Origin: Nemopilema nomurai
Lineage: Eukaryota; Cnidaria; Scyphozoa; Rhizostomeae; Rhizostomatidae
Direction of reading: 5' to 3'
Length of the DNA: 64,000 bases
NCBI GenBank assembly: GCA_003864495.1
Contig: ML133498.1
Location: 395,418-459,417, forward strand
Shown here: piece by piece, positions 1 to 12,000 of the stretch
Numbering within the stretch: the first letter of the stretch is position 1
Layout: the number at the start of each line of letters is the position of its first letter
Program-made: the position numbers and the translations under genes
The notes under the pieces: model-generated
What the model was told of the DNA's origin: nothing
The model's input: the letters and a program-made list of their open reading frames with translations, nothing else
Databases searched by the model: none

Positions 1-3000
1 GTTTTGGTGCTAGAGCACTAGCCTCGTTTTCGTCCTAGCTTCGTTTAAATACTATCCTCGTTTTGGTGCAAAAAGCCCTAGCCTTGTTTTCGTTTAAGCC
101 TCGTTTTCGTCCTAGTCTCATTTCCATGCTAGCCTCAATTTGGTGCTTGAAGCTCTAACCTTTTTTTCGTTTTTGCTCCGTTTTGGCATAGTCTCGTTTC
201 CATGCTAGCCTCAATTTGTTGCTAAAAGCCCTGGCCTCAATTTCGTCCTTGCCTCGTTTTCGTCCTAGCCTCGTTTCCATGCTAGCCTCGTCTTGGTGCT
301 AGAGCCCTAGCCTCGTTTTCGTCCTAGCTTCGTTTCAATTCTATCTTCGTTTTGGTGCTAAAAAAAACAGCCTCGTTTTCATTTTAACCTCGTATTTGTC
401 CTAGCCTCGTTTCCATGCTAGCCTCGACTTGGTGCTTAAAACCCACCCTCGTTTTCGTTTCTGCTCCGTTTTTATCATAGTCTCGTTTTCCATGCTAGCC
501 TCAATTTGTTGCTAAAAGCCCTAGCCTCAATTTCGTTTTAGCCTCGATTTCGTCCTTGCCTCGTTTCCATGCTAGTTTCGTTTAGTTTCTAAAAGCTCTA
601 GCCTCGTTTTTGTCCTAGCCTCGTTTCCATGCTAGCCTCTTTTTGGTTAAAAAGCCCTAGCCTCGTTTTCCTCTTAGCCTTGTTTTCATGCTAGCCTTGT
701 TTTGATGCTTAAAGCCCTAGCCTCATTTTTGTCCTAATCTCGTTTCCATGCAAGCCTCGTTTTGGTTCTAAAGCCCTAGCCTCGTTTTCCTCCTACCCTC
801 GTTTTGGTGCTAGATCCCTTTCCTCGTTTTCCTCCTAGCCTTGTTTCCATGCTAGCCTCCTTTTCGTCCTTGTCTCGTTTTTATCCTAGCCTTGTTTCCA
901 TGCTAGCCTAGTTTTCGTCCCTGCCTCGTTTTCGTCCTAGCCTCGTTTCCATGCTAACCTCGTTTTGGTGCTAGAGCACTAGCCTCATTTTCGTCCTAAC
1001 CTTGTTTCCATGCTAGCCTTTTTTTGGTGCTGAACGCCCTAGCCTCGTTTTTGTCCTAGCCTCGTTTCCATGCTAGCCTCGTTTTGGTTCTAAAGCCCTA
1101 GCCTCGTTTTCCTCCTAGCCTTGTTTCCATGCTAGCCTCGTTTTCGTCCTTGCCTCGTTTTCGTCCTAGCCTCGTTACCATGCTAGCCTCGTTTTGGTGC
1201 TAAAAGAAACAGCCTCATTTTCGTTTAAACCTCGTATTAGTCCTAGCCTCGTTTCCAAAATAGCCTCGACTTGGTCCTTAAAACCCACTCTCGTTTTCGT
1301 TATAGCCTCGTTTTGTCCTAGCATCGTTTCCATGCTAGCCTCGTTTTGGTTTTAAACCCCTAGCCTCGTTTTCCTCTTAGCCTTGTTTCCATGCTAGCCT
1401 CGTTTTGATGCTTAAAGCCCTAGCCTCATTTTTGTCCTAACCTCGTTTTCATGCTAGCCTCGTTTTGGTGCTGAACGCCCTAGCCTCGTTTTCGTCCTAG
1501 CCTCGTTTCCATGCTAGCCTCGTTTTGGTTCTAAAGCCCTAGCCTCGTATTCCTCCTAGCCTTGTTTCCATGCTAGCCTCGTTTTTGTCCTTGCCTCTTT
1601 TTCGTCCTAGCCTCGTTTCCATGCTAGCCTCGATTTGGTGCTAAAAGAAACAGCCTCCTTTTCGTTTTAACCTCGTATTTGTCCTAGCCTCGTTTCCATG
1701 CTAGCCTCGACTTGGTGCTGAAAACCCACTCTCGTTTTCGTTGTAGCCTCGTTTTGTCCTAGCCTCGTTTCCATGCTAGCCTTGTTTTGATGCTTGAAGC
1801 TCTAGCCTCATTTTCGTCCTAACCTCGTTTCCATGCTAGCCTTGCTTTGGTGCTGAATGCCCTAGCCTCGTTTTCGTCCTAGACTCGTTTCCATGCTAGC
1901 CTCGTTTTGGTGCCAGCCTCGTTTTGATGCTTAAAACCCTAGCCTCATTTTCGTCCTAACCTCGTTTTCATGCTATCTTTGTTTTGGTGCTGAAAGCTCT
2001 AGCCTCGTTTATGTCCTATACTCGTTTCCATGCTAGCCTCGTTTTGATGCTTAAAGCCCTAGCCTCATTTTTGTCCTAACCTCGTTTTCATGCTAGCCTT
2101 GTTTTGATGCTTAGTCCCTAGCCTCATTTTTTGTCCTAACCTCGTTTTCATGCTATCCTCGTTTTGATGCAAAAAGCCCTAGCCTTGTTTTCGTTTAAGC
2201 TTCGTTTTCGTCCTAGTCTCGTTTCCATGCTAGCCTTGATTTGGTGCTTAAAGCCCTAACCTTTTTTTCGTTTTTGCTCCGTTTCGGCATAGTCTCGTTT
2301 CCATGTTAGCCTCAATTTGTTGCTAAAAGCCCTAGGCTCAATTTCTATTAAGCCTCGATTTCGTCCTTGCCTCGTTTCCATGCTAGTCTCGTTTAGTTGC
2401 TAAAAGCCCTAGCCTCATTTTTGTCCTAGCCTCGTTTCCATGCTAGCCTCGTTTTGGTGCTAGCCTCGTTTTGATGCTTAAAGCCCTAGCCTCATTTTTG
2501 TTCTAACCTCGTTTTCATGCTAGCCTTGTTTTGATGCTTAGTCCCTAGCCTCATTTTTTGTCCTAACCTCGTTTTCATGCTAACCTCGTTTTGGTGTTGA
2601 AAGCCCTAGCCTCGTTTTCGTCCTTGCCTCATTTCCATGCTAGTCTCGTTTAGTTACTAAAAGCCCTAGCATCGTCTTCGTCCTAGCCTTGTTTCCATGT
2701 TTCCTAGCCTTGTTTCCATGCAAGCCTCAACTTTGTGCTAGCCTTGTTTTTGTGCTAAAAGCCATAGCCTCATTTGCTTCCTACCTTCGATTCTATGCAA
2801 GCATCGTTTTGGTGCTAAAGCCCTAGCCTCGTCTTCGTCCTAGCTTCGTTTAAATTCTATCCTCGTTTTGGTGCAAAAAGCCCTAGCCTTGTTTTTCGTT
2901 TAAGCCTCGTTTTCGTTCTAGTCTCGTTTCCATGCTAGCCTCGATTTGGTGCTTAAAGCCCTAACCTTTTTTTCGTTTTTGCTCCGTTTCGGCATAGTCT

Positions 3001-6000
3001 CGTTTCCATGCTAGCCTCAATTTGTTGCTAAAAGCCCTAGCCTAAATTTATATTTAGCCTCGATTTCGTCCTTGCCTCGTTTCCATGCTAGTCTCGTTAA
3101 GTTGCTAAAAGCCCTAGCCTCAATTTTGTCCTAGCCTCCTTTCCATGCTAGCCTTTTTTTGGTGCTAGCCTCGTTTTTATGCTTAAAGCCCTAGCCTTAT
3201 TTTGTTCTAACCTCGTTTCCATGCTAGCCTCGTTTTGGTGCTAGAGCCCTAGCCTCGTTTTCGTCCTAGCATCGTTTCAATTTTATCTTCATTTTGGTGC
3301 TAAAAGACACAGCCTCGTTTTCGTTTCTGCTCCGTTTTTGTCATAGTCTCGTTTCCATGCTAGCCTCAATTTGTTGCTAAAAGCCCTAGCCTCAATTTCG
3401 TCCTTGCCTCGTTTTCGTCCTAGCCTCGTTTCTATGCTAGCCTCGTCTTGGTGCTAGAGCCCTAGCCTCGTTTTCGTCCTAGCTTCGTTTCAATTCTATC
3501 TTCGTTTTGGTGCTAAAAGAAACAGCCTCGTTTTCATTTTAACCTCGTATTTGTCCTAGCCTCGTTTCCATGCTAGCCTCGACTTGGTGCTTAAAACCCA
3601 CCCTCGTTTTCGTTTCTGCTCCGTTTTTGTCATAGTCTCGTTTCCATGCTAGCCTCAATTTGTTGCTAAAAGCCCTAGCCTCAATTTCGTTTTAGCCTCG
3701 ATTTCGTCCTTGCCTCGTTTCCATGCTAGTTTCGTTTAGTTTCTAAAAGCTCTAGCCTCGTTTTTGTCCTAGCCTCGTTTCCATGCTAGCCTCTTTTTGG
3801 TTAAAAAGCCCTAGCCTCGTTTTCCTCTTAGCCTTGTTTCCATGCTAGCCTTGTTTTGATGCTTAAAGCCCTAGCCTCATTTTTGTCTAATCTCGTTTTC
3901 ATGCTAGCCTCGTTTTGGTGCTGAAGGCCCTAGCCTCGTTTTCGTCCAAGACTCGTTTCCATTTTAGCCTCGTTTTGTTTCTAGCCTCGTTTTGATGCTT
4001 AAAGCCCTAGCATTTTCGTCCTAACCTCGTTTTCATGCTAGCCTCGTTTTGGTGCTGAACCCCTAGCCTCCTTTTCGTCCTAGCCTCGTTTCCATGCAAG
4101 CCTCGTTTTGGTTCTAAAGCCCTAGCCTCGTTTTCCTCCTACCCTCGTTTGGTGCTAGATCCCTTTCCTCGTTTTCCTCCTAGCCTTGTTTCCATGCTAG
4201 CCTCCTTTTCGTCCTTGTCTCGTTTTTATCCTAGCCTTGTTTCCATGCTAGCCTAGTTTTCGTCCCTGCCTCGTTTTCGTCCTAGCTCGTTTCCATGCTA
4301 ACCTCGTTTTGGTGCTAGAGCACTAGCCTCGTTTTCGTCCTAGCTTCGTTTAAATACTATCCTCGTTTTGGTGCAAAAAGCCCTAGCCCTGTTTTCGTTT
4401 AAGCCTCGTTTTCGTCCTAGTCTCATTTCCATGCTAGCCTCAATTGTGCTTGAAGCTCTAACCTTTTTTTCGTTTTTGCTCCGTTTGGCATAGTCGTTTC
4501 CATGCTAGCCTCAATTTGTTGCTAAAGCCTGGCCAATTTCTATTTAGCCTCAATTTCGTCTAGCCTCGTTTCCATCTGTCTCGTTAGTTGCTAAAAAGCC
4601 TAGCTCATTTTAGTCCTAGCCTTGTTTCCATGCTAGCCTCGTTTTGGTGCTAGCCTCGTTTTGATGCTTAAAGCCCTAGCCTCATTTTTGTCCTAACCTC
4701 GTTTTCATGCTAACCTCGTTTTGGTGCTGAACCCCTAGCCTCGTTTTCGTCCTAGCCTCGTTTTCGTCCTAGCCTCGTTTCCATGCTAGCCTCGTTTTGG
4801 TTCTAGAGCCCTAGCCTCGTTTTCCTCTTAGCATTGTTTCCATGCTAGCGTCGTTTTTGTCCTTGCCTCGTTTTCATCCTAGCCTTGTTTCCATGCTAGC
4901 CTCGTTTTCGTCCTTGCCTCGTTTTCGTCCTAGCCTCGTTTCCATGCTAGTCTCGTTTTGGTGCTAGAGCCCTAGCCTCGTTTTCATCCTAGCTTCGTTT
5001 CAATTCTTTCTTCGTTTTGGTGCTAAAAGGCAAAGCCTCGTTTTCGTTTCTGCTCCGTTTTTGTCATAGTCTCGTTTCCATGCTAGCCTCAATTTGTTGC
5101 TAAAAGCCCTAGCCTCAATTTCGTTTTAGCCTCGTTTTCGTCCTAGCCTCGTTCCCATGCAAGCCTCGTTTTGGTTCTAAAGTTCTAGCCTCGTTTTCCT
5201 CCTAGCCTCATTTTGGTGCTAGAGCCCTAGCCTCGTTCCCATGCAAGCCTCGTTTTGGTGCTGAACGCCCTAGCCTCGTTTTCGTCCTAGCCTCGTTTCC
5301 ATGCTAGCCTCGTTTTGGCGCTGAAAGCTCTAGTCTCGTTTATGTCCTATACTCGTTTCCATGCTAGCCTCTTTTTGATGCCTAAAGCCCTAGCCTCATT
5401 TTTGTCCTAACCTCGTTTTCATGCTAGCCTTGTTTTGATGCTTAGTCCCTAGCCTCATTTTTTGTCCTAACCTCGTTTTCATGCTAACCTCGTTTTGGTG
5501 CTGAAAGCCTTAGCCTCGTTTTCGTCCTTGCCTCATTTCCATGCTAGTCTCGTTTAGTTACTAAAAGCCCTAGCATCGTCTTCGTCCTAGCCTTGTTTCC
5601 ATGTTTCCTAGCCTTTTTTCCATGCAAGCCTCAACTTTGTGCTAGCCTTGTTTTTGTGCTAAAAGCCATAGCCTCATTTGCTTCCTACCTTCGATTCTAT
5701 GCAAGCATCGTTTTGGTGCTAAAGCCCTAGCCTCGTTTTCGTCCTAGCCTCGTTCCCATGCAAGCCTCGTTTTGGTTCTAAACCCTAGCCTCGTTTTCCT
5801 CTTAGCCTTGTTTCCATGCTAGCCTCGTTTTCGTCCTTGCCTAGTTTTCATCCTAGCCTTGTTTCCATGCTAGCCTCGTTTTCGTCCTTGCCTCGTTTTC
5901 GTCCTAGCCTCGTTTCCATGCTAGCCTCGTTTTGGTGCTAGAGCCCTAGCCTTGTTTTCGTCCTAGCTTCGTTTTCAATTCTATCTTCGTTTTGGTGCTA

Positions 6001-9000
6001 AAAGCCCTAGCCTCATTTTTGTCCTAGCCTCCATTTTGGTGCTAGAGCCCTAGCCTCGTTCCCATGCAAGCCTCGTTTTGGTGCTGAATGCCCTAGCCTC
6101 GTTTTCTTCCTAGTCTCGTTTCCATGCTAGCCGTGTTTTGGTGCTAGAGCCCTAGCCTTGTTTTCGTCCTAGCTTCGTTTCAATTCTATCTTCGTTTTGG
6201 TGCTAAAAGCCCTAGCCTCATTTTTGTCCTAGCCTCATTTTGGTGCTAGAGCCCTAGCCTCGTTCCCATGCAAGCCTCGTTTTGGTGCTGAATGCCCTAG
6301 CCTCGTTTTCTTCCTAGTCTCGTTTCCATGCTAGCCTCGTTTTGGTGCTAGAGCCCTAGCCTTGTTTTCGTCCTAGCTTCGTTTCAATTCTATCTTCGTT
6401 TTGGTGCTAAAAGCCCTAGCCTCATTTTTGTCCTAGCCTCATTTTGGTGCTAGAGCCCTAGCCTCGTTCCCATGCAAGCCTCGTTTTGGTGCTGAATGCC
6501 CTAGCCTCGTTTTCTTCCTAGTCTCGTTTCCATGCTAGCCGTGTTTTGGTACTAGAGCCCTAGCCTCGTTTTCGTCCTAGGTTCGTTTCAATTCCATCTT
6601 CGTTTTGGTGCTAAAAGACACAGCCTCGTTTTCGTTTCTGCTCCGTTTTTGTCATAGTCTTGTTTCCATGCTAGCCTCAATTTGTTGCATAAAGCCCTAG
6701 CCTCAATTTCGTTTTAGCCTCGATTTCGTCCTTGCCTCGTTTCCATGCTAGTTTCGTTTAGTTTCTAAAAGCTCTAGCCTCGTTTTTTTCCTAGCCTCGT
6801 TTTCATGATAGCCTCTTTTTGGTTCTAAAGCCCTAGCCTCGTTTTTCTCTTAGCCTTGTTTCCATGCTAGCGTTGTTTTGATGCTTAAAGCCCTAGCCTC
6901 ATTTTTGTCCTAACCTCGTTTTCATGCTAGCCTCGTTTTGGTGCTGAAGGCCCTAGCCTCATTTTCTTCCTAGTCTCGTTTCCATGCTAGCCGTATTTTG
7001 GTGCTAAAAGCCCTAGCCTCGTTTTCGTCCAAGATTCGTTTACATTTTAGCCTCGTTTTGTTCCTAGCCTCGTTTTGATGCTTAAAGCCCTAGCATCATT
7101 TTTGTCCTAATCTCGTTTTTATGCTAGCCTTGTTTTGATGCTTAATCCCTAGCCTCATTTTTGTCCTAACCTCGTTTTCATGCTAACCTCGTTTTGGTGC
7201 TGAGCGCCCAAGGCTCGTTTTCGTCCTTGCCACATTTCCATGCTATTCTCGCTTAGTTACTAAAAGCCCTAGCCTCGTCTTCGTCCTAGCCTTGTTTCCA
7301 TGCTTCCTAGCCTTGTTTCCATGGAATCCTCAACTTTGTGCTAGCCTTGTTTTGGTACTAAAAGCCATAGCCTCGTTTTCGTCCTACCTTCGATTCTATG
7401 CAAGCATCGTTTTGGTGCTAAAGCCCTAGCCTCGTTTTCTTCCTAGTCTCGTTTCCATGCTAGCCTTGTTTTGGTGCTAAAAGCCCTAGTCTCACTTTCG
7501 TCCTAGCCTCATTTTGGTGCTGGAGCCCTAGCCTTGTTTCCATTTTAGCCTCGTTTTGTTCCTAGCCTCGTTTTGATGCTCAAAGCTCAGCATCATTTTC
7601 GTCCTAACCTCCTTTTTATGCTAGCCTCGTTTTGGTGCTGAACCCCTAGCCTCGTTTTCGTACTAGCCTCGTTTCCATGCAAGCCTCGTTTTGGTTCTAA
7701 AGCCCTAGCCTCGTTTTCCTCCTAGTCTCGTTTTGGAGCTAGAGCCCTTGCCTCGTTCTCCTTTTAGCCTTGTTTCCATAATAGCCTCGTTTTCGTCCTT
7801 GTCTCGTTTTTATCCTAGCCTTGTTTCCATGCTAGCCTTGTCTTCGTCCTAGCCTCGTTTTCGTCCTAGCCTCGATTCTATTCTAGCCTCGTTTTGGTGC
7901 TAGAGCACTAGCCTCGTTTTCGTCCTAGCTTCGTTTAAATTCTATCCTCGTTTTGGTGCAAAAAGCCCTAGCCTTGTTTTTCGTTTAAGCCTCGTTTTCG
8001 TCCTAGTTTCGTTTCTATGCTAGCCTCGATTTGGTGCTTAAAGCCCTAACCTTTTTTTCGTCTTTGCTCCGTTTTGGCATAGTCTCGTTTCCATGCTAGC
8101 CTCGTTTTGGTGCTAGAGCCCTAGCCTCGTTTTCGTCCTAGCTTCGTTTCAATTCTATCTTCGTTTTGGTGCTAAAAGACACAGCCTCGTTTTCGTTTCT
8201 GTTCCGTTTTTGTCATAGTCTCGTTTCCATGCTAGCCTCAATTTGTTGCTAAAAGCCCTAGCCTCAATTTCGTCCTTGCCTCGTTTTCGTCCTAGCCTCG
8301 TTTCCATGCTAGCCTCGCCTTGGTGCTAGAGCCCTAGCCTCGTTTTCGTCCTAGCTTCGTTTCAATTCTATCTTCGTTTTGGTGCTAAAAGAAACAGCCT
8401 CGTTTTCATTTTAATCTCGTATTTGTCCTAGCCTCGTTTCCATGCTAGCCTCGATTTGGTGCTTAAAGCCCTAACCTTTTTTTCGTCTTTGCTCCGTTTT
8501 GGCATAGTCTCGTTTCCATGCTAGCCTCGTTTTGGTGCTAGAGCTTTAGCCTCGTTTTCGTCCTAGCTTCGTGTCAATTCTATCATCGTTTTGGTGCTAA
8601 AAGACACAGCCTCGTTTTCGTTTTAACCTCGTATTTGTCATAGTCTCGTTTCCATGCTAGCCTCAAATTGTTGCTAAAAGCCCTAGCCTCAATTTCGTTT
8701 TAGCCTCGATTTCGTCTTTGCCTCGTTTCCATGCTAGTTTCGTTTAGTTGCTAAAGGCTCTAGCCTCGTTTTTGTCCTAGCCTCGTTTCCATGCTAGCCT
8801 CGTTTTGGTTCTAAAGCCCTAGCCTCGTTTTCCTCTTAGCCTTGTTTCCATGCTAGCCTCGTTTTGATGCTTAATCCCTAGCCTCATTTTTGTACTAACC
8901 TCGTTTTCATGCTAACCTCGTTTTGGTGCTGAACGCCCTAGCCTCATTTTTGTCCTAGCCTCGTTTCCATGCTAGCCTCGTTTTTGTTCTAAAGCCCTAG

Positions 9001-12000
9001 CCTCGTTTTCCTTCTAGCCTTGTTTCCATGCTAGCCTCGTTTTCGTCCTTTCCTCGTTTTCGTCCTAGCCTCATGTCCATGCTAGCCTCGTTTTGGTGCT
9101 AGAGCCCTAGCCTCGTTTTCGTCCTAGCTTCGTTTCAATTCTATCTTCGTTTTGGTGTTTAAAGAGACAGCCTCGTTTTCGTTTTAACCTCGTATTTGTC
9201 CTAGCCTCGTTTCCGTGCTAGCCTCGACTTGGTGCTTAAAACCCAACCTCGTTTTCGTTGTAGCCTCGTTTTGTCCTAGCCTCGTTTCCATGCTAACCTC
9301 GTTTTGGTGCTGATAGCCCTAGCCTCGTCTTCGTCCTAGCCTTGTTTCCATGCTTCCTAGCGTTGTTTCCATGCTAGCCCTGTTTTTGTGCTAAAAGCCA
9401 TAGCCTCGTTTTCGTCCAAGACTTGTTTCCATTTTAGCCTCGTTTTGTTCCTAGCATTGTTTTGTTCCTAGCCTTGTTTTTGTGCTAAAAGCCATAGCCT
9501 CGTTTTCTTCCTAGTCTCGTTTCAATTCTATCTTCATTTTGGTGCTAAAAGACACAGCTTCGTTTTCGTTTCTGCTCCGTTTTTGTCATAGTTTCGTTTC
9601 CATGCTAGCCTCAAATTGTTGGTAAAAGCCCTAGCCTCAATTTCGTTTTAGCCTCGATTTGGTCCTTGCCTCGTTTCCATGCTAGTTTCGTTTAGTTGCT
9701 TAAGGGTCTAGCCTCGTTTTTGTCCTAGCCTCGTTTCCATGCTAGCCTCGTTTTGGTTGTAAACCCCTAGCCTCGTTTTCCTCTTAGCCTTGTTTCCATG
9801 CTAGCCTTGCTTTGATGCTTAAAGCCCTAGCCTCATTTTTGTCCTAACCTCGTTTTCATGCTAGCCTCGTTTTGGTGCTGAACGCCCTAGCCTCGTTTTC
9901 GTCCTAGCCTCGTTTCCATGCTAGCCTCGTTTTGATGCTTAAAGCCCTAGCCTCATTTTTGTTCTAACCTCGTTTCCATGCTAGCCTCGTTTTGGTGCTA
10001 GAGCCCTAGCCTCGTTTTCGTCCTAGATTCGTTTCAATTCTATTTTCGTTTTGGTGCTAAAAGACACAGCCTCCTTTTAGTTTCTGCTCCGTTTCAGCAT
10101 AGTCTCGTTTCCATGCTAGCCTCAATTTGTTGCTAAAAGCCCTAGCCTCAATTTCTATTTAGCCTCGATTTCGTCCTTGCCTCGTTTCCATGCTAGTCTC
10201 GTTTTTGTCCTTGCCTCTTTTTCGTCCTAGCCTCGTTTCCATGCTAGCCTCGATTTGGTGCAAAAAGAAACAGCCTCCTTTTCGTTTTAACCTCGTATTT
10301 GTCCTAGCTTCGTTTCCATGCTAGCCTCGACTTGGTGCTTAAAACCCACTCTCGTTTTCGTTGTAGCCTCGTTTTGTCCTAGCCTCGTTTCCATGCTAGC
10401 CTTGTTTTGATGCTTAAAGCTCTAGCCTCATTTTCGTCCTAACCTCGTTTCCATGCTAGCCTTGTTTTGGTGCTGAACGCCCTAGCCTCGTTTTCGTCCT
10501 AGCCTCGTTTCCATGCTAGCCTCGTTTTGGTGCTAGAGCTTTAGCCTCGTTTTCGTCCTAGCTTCGTGTCAATTCTATCTTCGTTTTGGTGCTAAAAGAC
10601 ACAGCCTCGTTTTCGTTTTAACCTCGTATTTGTCATAGTCTCGTTTCCATGCTAGCCTCAATTTGTTACTAAAAGCCCTAGCCTCAATTTCGTTTTAGCC
10701 TCGATTTCGTCTTTGCCTCGTTTCCATGCTAGTTTCGTTTAGTTGCTAAAGGCTCTAGCCTCGTTTTTGTCCTAGCCTCGTTTCCATGCTAGCCTCGTTT
10801 TGGTTCTAAAGCCCTAGCCTCGTTTTCCTCTTAGCCTTGTTTCCATGCTAGCCTCGTTTTGATGCTTAATCCCTAGCCTCATTTTTGTACTAACCTCGTT
10901 TTCATGCTAACCTCGTTTTGGTGCTGAACGCCCTAGCCTCATTTTTGTCCTAGCCTCGTTTCCATGCTAGCCTCGTTTTGGTTCTAAAGCCCTAGCCTCG
11001 TATTCCTTCTAGCCTTGTTTCCATGCTAGCCTCGTTTTTGTCCTTGCCTCTTTTTCGTCCTAGCCTCGTTTCCATGCTAGCCTCGATTTGGTGCTAAAAG
11101 AAACAGCATCCTTTTCGTTTTAACCTCGTATTTGTCCTAGCTTCGTTTCCATGCTAGCCTCTACTTGGTGCTTAAAACCCACTCTCGTTTTCGTTGTAGC
11201 CTCGTTTTGTCCTAGCCTCGTTTCCATGCTAGCCTTGTTTTGATGCTTAAAGCTCTAGCCTCATTTTCGTCCTAACCTCGTTTCCATGCTAGCCTTGTTT
11301 TGGTGCTCAACGCCCTAGCCTCGTTTCCATGCTAGCCTCGTTTTGGTGCTAGAGCTTTAGCCTCGTTTTCGTCCTAGCTTCGTGTCAATTCTATCTTCGT
11401 TTTGGTGCTAAAAGACACAGCCTCGTTTTCGTTTTAACCTCGTATTTGTCATAGTCTCGTTTCCATGCTAGCCTCAATTTGTTGCTAAAAGCCCTAGCCT
11501 CAATTTCGTTTTAGCCTCGATTTCGTCTTTGCCTCGTTTCCATGCTAGTTTCGTTTAGTTGCTAAAGGCTCTAGCCTCATTTTTGTACTAACCTCGTTTT
11601 CATGCTAACCTCGTTTTGGTGCTGAACGCCCTAGCTCGTTTTGTCCTAGCCTCGTTTCCATGCTAGCCTCGTTTTTGTTCTAAAGCCCTAGCCTCGTTTT
11701 CCTTCTAGCCTTGTTCCATGCAGTCGTTTGTCCTTGCCTTGTTTTCGTCCTAGCCTCGTTTCCATGCTAGCCTCGTTTTGGTGCTAGAGCCCTAGCCTCG
11801 TTTTCGTCCTAGCTTTGTTTCAATTCTATCTTCGTTTTGGTGTTTAAAGAGACAGCCTCGTTTTCGTTTTAACCTCGTATTTGTCCTAGCCTCGTTTCCA
11901 TGCTAGCCTCGACTTGGTGCTTAAAACCCACCCTCGTTTTCATTGTAGCCTCGTTTTGTCCTAGCCTCGTTTCCATGCTAACCTCGTTTTGGTGCTGAAA

